Position numbers and translations under genes: made by a program
Shown here: in pieces, positions 7,067 through 13,722 of the stretch
Position numbering within the stretch: position 1 is the first letter of the stretch
How the letters are laid out: each line of letters opens with the position of its first letter
The notes under the pieces: model-generated
The model's database searches: none
Told to the model about the DNA's origin: nothing
What the model saw: only the letters and a program-made list of their open reading frames with translations
DNA from: JAIVGZ01 sp964552205
GTDB taxonomy: Bacteria; Pseudomonadota; Gammaproteobacteria; Natronospirales; JAIVGZ01
Assembly (NCBI GenBank): GCA_964552205.1
Contig: CAZKFT010000044.1
Location: 1-14,641, forward strand
Direction of reading: 5' to 3'
DNA: 14,641 nucleotides

Positions 7067-10000
7067 GCGTGCATGAACCAGGAAATACACCGCCGGTAAC
7101 AGCAGCAGCGCCACAATCCACACCGTAAAGACTCCTCCAATCATCGGGGCAGCAATGCGTTGCATGACCTCTGCACCGGTGCCTGACCCCAACAGAATGG
7201 GAAGCAAGCCCAGAAAGACCGTGCTCTCGGTCATGGTTGCTGGTCGGATCCTGCGCTCGGCCGCCTGAGTGATTGCCACCCGTAAGCCGTGCACGGTGCC
7301 ATCAGCTTGCGCGAGCCCCTGTCGCAAGTAGACCAGCATGACGATGCCGGTCTGGGCTGCCAGACCGCCCAATGCGATGAATCCCACCGCGACGCCGACA
7401 GACATGTTGTGGCCAAGCATCCACATCAGCCATAGACCTCCTGCAAGGGAAAGCGGCACCGTCAAAGCCACCATCAGGATGTCGGTCATGTTGCGGAAGG
7501 TCAGCAACAGGAGCACGAAGATGATGGCAATGGCGAGGGGAATGAGTGTCAGCAGGCGAGCCCGGGCGCGCTCAAGATATTCATACTGCCCGGTGAAGCT
7601 CACAGCATAGCCGGCAGGGAGGCGGACTTCACTGCTGATGCGGCTCCTTGCTTCCTGAATCCAACCTCCCAGGTCGCGGCCTTCCACATCCACGAATACG
7701 AAGTTTGCAGGGCGCGTGTTCTCCGTTCGAATCATGGAGGCACCTTGTACCAGCTCGATTGTCGCAAGCTCTCCCAGTGCAACATGCGTACCGGCCGGGG
7801 TTACCACCGGCAAGTCACGCAACTTTTCAGGTGAGTCCCTCCAGTCATGGCTATAGCGGAGACTGACCGGGAATCGCTCAAGACCCTCGACCGTCTCGGT
7901 GACATTGCCACCGCCGACGCCATATCGGACAAGTTCATGTACATCGGCGATGTTCATACCGTGCCGCGCAGCTGCAATCCGGTCCACATCAACCCGGACA
8001 TAGCGTCCGCTCGCGGGGCGATCTGCGAATGCCGTACTCGTGCCTTCCAGACCGGAAACCAAATCAGCTACTTCCTCGGCAAGGTGTTGTAGCGTTTCCA
8101 GGTCAGGTCCGGTGATGCGAATGCCGACATCTGTACGTACGCCGGTCTGCAGCATGTCGATGCGCGTCTGGATGGGATACACCCACGCATTGCTGACACC
8201 TGGAAACTGGATCATGCCGTCGAGCTCCGCGATGAGGCCTGCTGTCGTCAGCCCCGGACGCCATTGGTCGCGGGGTTTCAACATGATGAAGGACTCGAAC
8301 ATGGTCAGTGGGGCGGGGTCAGTGGCGGTGTCGGCACGACCCGCCTTGCCGAAGACATGTACAACCTCGGGAACCTGCTTGATGATGGCGTTGGTCTGCT
8401 GCAGTAGCTCCCTTGCCTTGTCGGGCGAAAGCCCAGGCAGGGTGGTCGGCATGTACATGAGGTCACCCTCATCGAGCTCCGGCATGAACTCCTGCCCCAT
8501 GTGGCTCAAGGGGTAGAGCGTGGATATCAAGAGTACACCGGCTGCGAGCACTGCTGTCCACGGCCGGGCCATGACCCAGCCAATCATCGGCTGATACACG
8601 CCCAGTAGCCCTCGGGCAACTGGATTGTCGCTCTCCGGGCGAATCTGGCCTCGAATGAAGTACCCGATCAGGACGGGTACGAGGGTGATGGCCAGCCCGG
8701 CGGCTGCCGCCATGGCATAGGTACCGGTATAGGCCAGCGGTGTAAACATACGACCTGCCTGCGCCTGCAGTGCAAATACCGGAATGAATGCAGCAGCCAC
8801 GACCAAAAGCGATAGAAAGATGGGTCTTCCCACCTCGGCGACGGTGTCGGCCACCAGGGACCAGTGGTCACCCTTGCCTTGGAGTCCTTGCGCCAAGCGT
8901 CGGTGTACGGCCTCGATCAGGACGATGGCCGCGTCCACCATCACGCCGATAGCGATGGCGATGCCACCAAGGGACATGATGTTCGCATTGATGCCCTGCA
9001 AGGACATGACGATGAATGCCACCAGCACACCCAGAGGCAGGCTGAGGAGGATGACAAGGGAGGAACGCAGGTGCCACAGAAACACGCTGCAGATGATGAT
9101 GACCACGAGGAACTCGAGCGCGAGCTTTTGCCAAAGGGTGGCGATGGCGCGCTCGATCAGGGCAGATCGGTCGTAGGTCTCTACGATCTCTACTCCCGCA
9201 GGCAGGCTTGCACGCAATTGGTCCAGCCGGTCGCGTACGGCGCGGATGGTCTCGCGGGCATTCTCGCCGTGGCGCATGACGATGATGGCGCCGACTGTCT
9301 CACCTTCACCATCCAGCTCTGCAATCCCGCGGCGCGGGGCGGGGCCGCGCCGAATCTCTGCGACATCTTTGAGTAGGAGAGGTGTTCCGGAGGTACCGTG
9401 CCCGACCGGAATATTACCCAGGTCCTCCAGCGATTGGATGTAGCCGGTGGCGCGCACCATGTACTCGGCTTCAGCCAGTTCCAGAGTGGATCCGCCGGTT
9501 TCCGCATTGCCGCGCTGAATGGCCATACGAATCTCGGAAAGTTGCAGGCCGTACGCGCGGAGCCGGTTGGGATCGATGGCCACTTGATACTGCTGAACCA
9601 TGCCCCCGACCGTGGCGACCTCCGAAACTCCAGGAACCGACTGCAACTCGAACTTCAGAAACCAGTCCTGGAGCGCGCGTAACTGTGCCAGGTCATGGGC
9701 ACCGGTGCGGTCGACCAGTGCGTACTTGTAGACCCAACCCACCCCGGTCGCGTCCGGCCCGAGTGCTGGTCGCACACCGGCGGGCATCCTGCCTTCCACT
9801 TGTCCGAGGTACTCCTGTACGCGGGAGCGTGCCCAATAGGGATCGGTGCCATCATCGAACAGGACATACACGAATGAGTCACCAAACATGGAGTACCCGC
9901 GTACGGAGTGGGCTCCGGGAACTGCCATGAGTGCGGTCGTCAGCGGGAAAGTGACCTGCTGTTCCACCACATCCGGTGCCTGGCCAGGAAACATGGTGCG

Positions 10001-10147
10001 GACGATGACCTGTGTGTCAGACAGATCCGGGATGGCATCGACCGGCGTTGTGCGCACCACATGGATGCCCGCGATTGCGCAGGCAAGGGCCAGAACAAGG
10101 ACGAGCACACGGTTTTCGATGGACCAACGAATGATGGATTCAATCAT
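7055..10147 (-). CDS. cusA: CusA-like Cu(I)/Ag(I) RND efflux pump
   Basis: 1030 residues (E. coli CusA has 1047): an inner-membrane proton-driven pump that passes metal to the CusBC-type channel. The architecture is standard for RND pumps: TM1 at about 12-31, a periplasmic porter domain, TM2-6 from about 340 to 500, a second periplasmic region, and TM7-12 from about 865 to the end. Against my recollection of E. coli CusA, the Cu/Ag Met triad is kept as Met566, Met616 and Met665 (CusA 573/623/672, a constant offset of 7). TM4 Asp405 and Glu412 are kept in GVMVDAAIVLIE. Oddly, CusA Glu939 is Gln932 (AAQTG) and Lys984 is Ala970 (RIRPATMT). The start is 11 nt after the cusB stop, with GAGGG 8 nt before ATG. 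The metal-type call is firm; the mechanism may deviate. Confidence 0.95.
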   Translation of the reverse strand: MIESIIRWSIENRVLVLVLALACAIAGIHVVRTTPVDAIPDLSDTQVIVRTMFPGQAPDVVEQQVTFPLTTALMAVPGAHSVRGYSMFGDSFVYVLFDDGTDPYWARSRVQEYLGQVEGRMPAGVRPALGPDATGVGWVYKYALVDRTGAHDLAQLRALQDWFLKFELQSVPGVSEVATVGGMVQQYQVAIDPNRLRAYGLQLSEIRMAIQRGNAETGGSTLELAEAEYMVRATGYIQSLEDLGNIPVGHGTSGTPLLLKDVAEIRRGPAPRRGIAELDGEGETVGAIIVMRHGENARETIRAVRDRLDQLRASLPAGVEIVETYDRSALIERAIATLWQKLALEFLVVIIICSVFLWHLRSSLVILLSLPLGVLVAFIVMSLQGINANIMSLGGIAIAIGVMVDAAIVLIEAVHRRLAQGLQGKGDHWSLVADTVAEVGRPIFLSLLVVAAAFIPVFALQAQAGRMFTPLAYTGTYAMAAAAGLAITLVPVLIGYFIRGQIRPESDNPVARGLLGVYQPMIGWVMARPWTAVLAAGVLLISTLYPLSHMGQEFMPELDEGDLMYMPTTLPGLSPDKARELLQQTNAIIKQVPEVVHVFGKAGRADTATDPAPLTMFESFIMLKPRDQWRPGLTTAGLIAELDGMIQFPGVSNAWVYPIQTRIDMLQTGVRTDVGIRITGPDLETLQHLAEEVADLVSGLEGTSTAFADRPASGRYVRVDVDRIAAARHGMNIADVHELVRYGVGGGNVTETVEGLERFPVSLRYSHDWRDSPEKLRDLPVVTPAGTHVALGELATIELVQGASMIRTENTRPANFVFVDVEGRDLGGWIQEARSRISSEVRLPAGYAVSFTGQYEYLERARARLLTLIPLAIAIIFVLLLLTFRNMTDILMVALTVPLSLAGGLWLMWMLGHNMSVGVAVGFIALGGLAAQTGIVMLVYLRQGLAQADGTVHGLRVAITQAAERRIRPATMTESTVFLGLLPILLGSGTGAEVMQRIAAPMIGGVFTVWIVALLLLPAVYFLVHARSFK

Positions 10148-10158
10148 GTCTGCAACCC

Positions 10159-11364
10159 TCAGTGCTGATGACCAGCCCCTTCAAGACGACGATGGCCGGA
10201 ACGGAGTGCGGCTTCCGAGTCAATCAGGAACTGACCGGAGACGACGACCTCATCGCCGGGCTCGATTCCATGGAGTATCTGGGCCCATTCACCACTGACC
10301 ATGCCTGGTGTCACTTGCCTGACCTCGAAGCGATTCGCGCCCTTGCGTAGAATCACCCGCGTCGCCAATCCCGTGTCAATCACGGCCTCTTTTGGCACCA
10401 TCACCACATCGTCAACCGGCCCTGCAAACAATCGCACCGCGGTCCAGGTACCCGGCCTGAGTACGCCATCCGGATTTGCAACCGGGAGTCGCACACGCGT
10501 GGTGCGCGTGGACGCACTGAGCTCAGGTTGAATGTAGGAAACCTCGCTTTCCCAAACCCTGCCTGGATGTGTCGGTGTCCGAATCTCCCCGGAGATACCG
10601 ATGCGCAACCACTCCGCCTGCCGTGCAAACACATCGGCGATTACCCACACCGAAGAAAGGCTCGTGATTTCCACCACCACATCACCCGGACGTACGAACA
10701 TTCCTGCCCGGACCCCCGGGGTCGTCACCACGCCACTTTGGACCGCACGCCAGGGCAGGGCACGACGTGCAGTACGGCTACGCTCCAGCTCCGCGATGGC
10801 TTCTGGTTGGACGCCAAGTGCCGCCAGTCGGTCACGCGCACCTCGCACCGCTTGCGCATCACCTCGACGCAATGCGGCCAGCATCTCCTCCTGCGCATTG
10901 ACCAGCGTGGGCGAATACAGGGTAAACAACAGTTGCCCACTGCTGACTTCATCACCCTTCGCGACGACGGATGAGGCCTCAATCCAGCCCTCAACACGAA
11001 CATGGAGATGATGGACATTGGCTTCATCAACCTCCACTTCCCCCACACTGTCGATGCGCCGCCAGAGGCGTCCGCGCTCGGCAATCGATGTGCGAACATT
11101 CATGGATTGCTGGATGCCGGGCGCGATGGAGACCTCGGACACATCGCCCTCATCGGCATACCGCGGCACCAGATCCATGTCCATGAATGGCGATTTGCCG
11201 GGCTGATTAAACCGGTGTTCCGGATGCATCGGATCGTACCAGTAGAGGACTTCGCGCTCACCGACTGCGGTTTCAGCATCGTGTGAGGAGTGATCCTCGG
11301 CACTGCATGCGCCGAGCAGCAGGGTAATACCGACCAGGGTCCCGATCAGGGTGTAGGTATTCAT
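10159..11364 (-). CDS. cusB: CusB-like periplasmic membrane-fusion lipoprotein for Cu(I)/Ag(I) efflux
   Basis: 401 residues. It is the adaptor linking the RND pump to the outer-membrane channel. The signal has lipobox LGAC (Cys20), so the mature protein is probably lipid-anchored. Residues 40-69 form the N-terminal metal-binding segment (YWYDPMHPEHRF, PGKSPFMDMDLVPRY); Met46, Met61 and Met63 match the CusB metal ligands 49, 64 and 66 at a constant offset of 3. Then come a barrel-sandwich/lipoyl domain, a short alpha-hairpin (about 145-200) and beta-barrel domains. The C-terminus is GHQH, with no fused CusF domain. ATG 11364 has GGAG 7 nt upstream (11372-11375). ATG 11370 overlaps the cusC stop (ATGA) but sits only 1 nt from that GGAG, so 11364 is preferred. 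Translational coupling to cusC is likely. Confidence 0.93.
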   Translation of the reverse strand: MNTYTLIGTLVGITLLLGACSAEDHSSHDAETAVGEREVLYWYDPMHPEHRFNQPGKSPFMDMDLVPRYADEGDVSEVSIAPGIQQSMNVRTSIAERGRLWRRIDSVGEVEVDEANVHHLHVRVEGWIEASSVVAKGDEVSSGQLLFTLYSPTLVNAQEEMLAALRRGDAQAVRGARDRLAALGVQPEAIAELERSRTARRALPWRAVQSGVVTTPGVRAGMFVRPGDVVVEITSLSSVWVIADVFARQAEWLRIGISGEIRTPTHPGRVWESEVSYIQPELSASTRTTRVRLPVANPDGVLRPGTWTAVRLFAGPVDDVVMVPKEAVIDTGLATRVILRKGANRFEVRQVTPGMVSGEWAQILHGIEPGDEVVVSGQFLIDSEAALRSGHRRLEGAGHQH

Positions 11365-11366
11365 GG

Positions 11367-12590
11367 TCATTCTCCGGAAAGAAACATCAGTTCGATGCGT
11401 GCGTCATCACGCTGGCGGGCCACCAAAAGTTCACGCGTCCTCACACCGAGCTCCGCCAAATGGGCTCGTGCCAACTCATCAAAGGTAGCTCGATTGTTTC
11501 GGTATGCAGTGAATGTGTCGGTGCGGACGGCGATTGCGTCGGGCACCAAATCCGTGCGGTACAGGTCCAGCACCTCTGACAGACGTTGCCACCTTGCAAA
11601 CTGTTCGTTCAGTGCCCCGCTGAGCTCTCGTATCCGGTCAGCGTGACCGTAGCGGGCCGCATCGTGAGTGCGCTGTGCTGCGGCCAGTCTTCTGTCTTGG
11701 CGGTCCGCAGTGAACAGTGGGAGGCTCACCGAGACCATGATCGAAACCATGTCGGACCTATTCCCGCTCCGCAGTCCGTAGCCAGCTTCCGCCATCCACA
11801 TCGGTCGATACGCTTGTCGAGCCATGTCGGCGCCGATCTGACTGGCCTGGACACGATGCTCCGACGCGGTGAGGACCGGATGTGCTGGGAGCCCGGAGGC
11901 AATCTGATCGATGTCCGGTGTCGGCCACGCGGGACCATCGCCAGGGTATTCCTCCGGACCGATGGCGCGGTCCAGCCAACGGGCGAGCCGGGCTGCGCTG
12001 GCATCGGCGTTGAGACTCAGGTTCAGGATGCGCTCAGACAGTCCAGCAAGCTCCAGGCGCGCTTGGGAAACATCGCGTTGCTGACTGGTGCCGGCGGCAA
12101 AGCGTTGCTCAATCACCTCAAGCAGGTTTTTGAACTCATCTTCCGCCGCGCGCGCGATGGCGAGCGATTCGTGTGCCAGGCGCCAGTCCAACCAGGCCAT
12201 CCGGACTGCACGGCGGATTTCAAGTTCGCGGTGCGTCAAATCGGACAATTGCGCAACGGCCATGGTCTCGCTGCGCGCTCTCGCCAGCATCCGGGTCCGG
12301 CCTGGAGGAAATTGCTGGCGCACACCAACCATGGACATGGTCATCATGTCGTCGTTCATCGAAAACGACCTCGCAGGGAGGTTCTGGATGCCAACGAAGA
12401 TTTCCGGGTCCGGAAGCGCACCATCCGCTATCGCGCCTTCTGCGGTGGCATCGGCCATCGCAGCAATGCGCGCGAGTGACATGTCTCCCTCAATCGCGCG
12501 GCGCTCAGCGTCCGCCAATGGCAGTTCGCTGGCAACCACGTTGCTGGCGCATAGCGCGCCGGATATGACGAGTACAAAGTAGGTCTTCAT
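11367..12590 (-). CDS. cusC: TolC/CusC-type outer-membrane efflux channel protein
   Basis: 407 residues, somewhat shorter than E. coli CusC (about 460). It supplies the outer-membrane exit duct for the CusBA-like pump. Residues 1-21 look like a cleavable signal peptide (MKTYFVLVISGALCASNVVAS). No lipobox is evident, unlike E. coli CusC. The rest has the two-fold outer-membrane-efflux-protein pattern: long amphipathic helices (about 110-215 and 315-400) around strand segments such as VSIMVSVSLPLF. A Met-rich stretch near residues 78-88 (SMNDDMMTMSM) could bind Cu(I) or Ag(I); this is inference. A strong Shine-Dalgarno AGGAGGA (12596-12602) lies 5 nt before ATG. Its stop abuts or overlaps the cusB start. 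The symbol is given by position and partner genes; a generic TolC-family name would also be correct. Confidence 0.88.
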   Translation of the reverse strand: MKTYFVLVISGALCASNVVASELPLADAERRAIEGDMSLARIAAMADATAEGAIADGALPDPEIFVGIQNLPARSFSMNDDMMTMSMVGVRQQFPPGRTRMLARARSETMAVAQLSDLTHRELEIRRAVRMAWLDWRLAHESLAIARAAEDEFKNLLEVIEQRFAAGTSQQRDVSQARLELAGLSERILNLSLNADASAARLARWLDRAIGPEEYPGDGPAWPTPDIDQIASGLPAHPVLTASEHRVQASQIGADMARQAYRPMWMAEAGYGLRSGNRSDMVSIMVSVSLPLFTADRQDRRLAAAQRTHDAARYGHADRIRELSGALNEQFARWQRLSEVLDLYRTDLVPDAIAVRTDTFTAYRNNRATFDELARAHLAELGVRTRELLVARQRDDARIELMFLSGE

Positions 12591-12595
12591 GTGAA

Positions 12596-12602
12596 TCCTC
12601 CT
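12596..12602 (-). promoter_or_regulatory. Strong ribosome binding site of the cusC-like gene
   Basis: AGGAGGA on the minus strand, 5 nt before the ATG at 12590. It is the best Shine-Dalgarno match in this operon and fixes the start of the channel gene. Confidence 0.8.
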
Positions 12603-12614
12603 GCAAATGAAACG

Positions 12615-12635
12615 CGCAGGGGGAGCGCCCCCGCG
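12615..12635 (-). other. GC-rich hairpin between the Cys/His-rich gene and the cusC-like gene
   Basis: Five G-C pairs (12619-12623 with 12628-12632) close a 4-nt loop. The stem extends by three more pairs (12615-12617 with 12633-12635) past a bulged A at 12618. On the minus-strand transcript no U-tract follows, so it is not a typical intrinsic terminator. It lies in the 69-nt gap, 12 nt before the cusC Shine-Dalgarno. It could be an mRNA processing or stability element, or an attenuator setting expression of the pump relative to the upstream gene; the sequence does not decide between these. Confidence 0.4.
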
Positions 12636-12659
12636 GGTCAGGTGATACGCAGGAGGAAG

Positions 12660-13043
12660 CTATTCCAGGAAACAGCAGAAGCGAGTGGTAAGAGGAGGGC
12701 CGGTTGCGCCTGGAGGTCGAAAGCTTTCATTGATGCCGTCGGGTTGCAACGGGGTCAGGACGAAAGGTGGCGCCGCAATGATGTCCGCTAAGAGATCGGC
12801 ATGGGGGGCGGCTTGCGTGGGAACAGTGGCTTCAAATGGGTCACACTCGATCGGGCCGCCGTCCATGCAACCATGCTCCACAACCACCGGACAATGCGGG
12901 CAGTCGCCATGGTGTGCGTCCGGGGCAGCGGTCTCGAACGCGGCCATGCACGGTTGCAGGGCAAGCAACAGCCAAGCCGCTGCGAAGACGGACAGTACAT
13001 TCGCAGTGAGGCCTCGTCGTGGCTGTCGGGCTCGGGTCACCAT
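12660..13043 (-). CDS. Small exported Cys/His-rich protein, putative metal binding
   Basis: 127 residues, not recognised as a named family with certainty. Basic N-terminus (MVTRARQPRR), then a hydrophobic segment at about 13-31 ending LQPCMAA: a signal peptide or membrane anchor. After it come candidate metal ligands: His44, His45, Cys48, His50 and Cys51 (HHGDCPHC), His57, Cys59 and Cys67, and a terminal Cys123-Cys124 (RFCCFLE). The middle is Pro/Ala-rich. Small proteins of this general kind (CopL-like or uncharacterised) precede copper-export genes in other proteobacteria; that comparison is from memory. It lies 59 nt after the cytochrome gene and 69 nt before cusC, on the same strand. The start is the only ATG giving the full signal segment, but its RBS is weak. 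A copper chaperone or sensor role is inference. Confidence 0.65.
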   Translation of the reverse strand: MVTRARQPRRGLTANVLSVFAAAWLLLALQPCMAAFETAAPDAHHGDCPHCPVVVEHGCMDGGPIECDPFEATVPTQAAPHADLLADIIAAPPFVLTPLQPDGINESFRPPGATGPPLTTRFCCFLE

Positions 13044-13088
13044 GGTCCGGATTGTAGTCCTGGCAGCAGCTGGGCGCCAATGACCTGT

Positions 13089-13100
13089 ATCAGGCCTGAT
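13089..13100. promoter_or_regulatory. Perfect 12-bp palindrome in the cytochrome c / Cys-His gene gap
   Basis: ATCAGGCCTGAT lies 3 nt beyond the cytochrome c stop and about 45 nt before the small Cys/His gene. It could be a dimeric regulator half-site pair. It does not match the CueR-type dyad, no convincing -35/-10 accompanies it, and no U-run follows on the minus strand to make it a terminator. A palindrome of this length can arise by chance. Confidence 0.2.
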
Positions 13101-13102
13101 TT

Positions 13103-13696
13103 TCAGTGGTCGTGATGATGTGGATGGCCGGAATCGTCGTCCGTCGGGTCATGGCTGTGCTCGACTCCGGCCGCCTGGGCGTCGGTCAGCAGGCGCTCAT
13201 ATCCCTCTGCGCCCATCTCCGGAAACCGGCTGATGAAGGCCACCAACTGCCACAGATCCTCGTCTGAATGGGTGATTCCCCATGCCGGCATGCCGGTCAT
13301 GCGTACCCCATGCTTAGTGACCCAGAACAGCTTCTCCGGCGGGTAGCGGCCTGCGGCACGGGTCATGTCGGGCGGTGGTGGGTTGAGGCCCCTTGCCAGC
13401 GCGCTGTCAGTTCGGCCCGGCGGCGTGTGGCATCCAGCACACATCGATTCGTAGCCAATGACGCTTGCGTGCAGTTGTTCCTCGGTCAAGGCGCTGGGCA
13501 TCCGGTTGACCACTTGGTCAACCCTGCGCGCCATGGAGTGACGACGCACAGTCCGGAGCAACCAGTGTTCGATTGGATGGTGCTCGGTATCGGCCGCGAT
13601 GTCCTTGGCGCCGGAATATATGTACGCGCCGGTGCCCAATGCGGCCAGCAGGGCAAGGATGAGAATAATCTTGATGCTCAAGACAAACGTCTTCAT
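13103..13696 (-). CDS. Membrane-anchored class I c-type cytochrome with His-rich tail
   Basis: 197 residues. One hydrophobic segment (about 5-25) gives an N-terminal anchor or uncleaved signal. One haem site, CAGCH (Cys86, Cys89, His90), with the likely sixth ligand Met136 in TGMPAWG, as in class I monohaem cytochromes c. After the haem domain (about 75-165) the C-terminus turns acidic and His-rich (HSHDPTDDD, then HPHHHDH), a probable metal-binding tail. GGAGG at 13701-13705 lies 4 nt before ATG. It starts 26 nt after the valS stop and is followed by the Cys/His gene, so it could be read through from valS or begin the copper operon. A periplasmic electron-transfer role is well supported. A role in copper or silver handling rests only on the tail and the neighbours. 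Confidence 0.87.
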   Translation of the reverse strand: MKTFVLSIKIILILALLAALGTGAYIYSGAKDIAADTEHHPIEHWLLRTVRRHSMARRVDQVVNRMPSALTEEQLHASVIGYESMCAGCHTPPGRTDSALARGLNPPPPDMTRAAGRYPPEKLFWVTKHGVRMTGMPAWGITHSDEDLWQLVAFISRFPEMGAEGYERLLTDAQAAGVEHSHDPTDDDSGHPHHHDH

Positions 13697-13722
13697 GGCG
13701 CCTCCGTTGTAGCAGTGCAGAG

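Noticed and set aside
8864..9376. 170-codon plus-strand frame opposite cusA, rich in His and Asp
   Set aside because: It is the reverse-strand shadow of conserved RND sequence.
11586..12479. 297-codon open frame on the plus strand
   Set aside because: Antisense shadow of the cusC-like gene in high-GC DNA. The product has no recognisable domain, while the minus-strand protein is clearly a TolC-type channel.
12591..12659. Intrinsic terminator between the Cys/His gene and cusC
   Set aside because: A stem exists but no U-tract follows it on the transcribed strand.
13044..13102. CueR-type operator ahead of the copper genes
   Set aside because: The gap holds a short palindrome but not the ACCTTCC...GGAAGGT style dyad or a promoter with the long spacer typical of MerR-family control.
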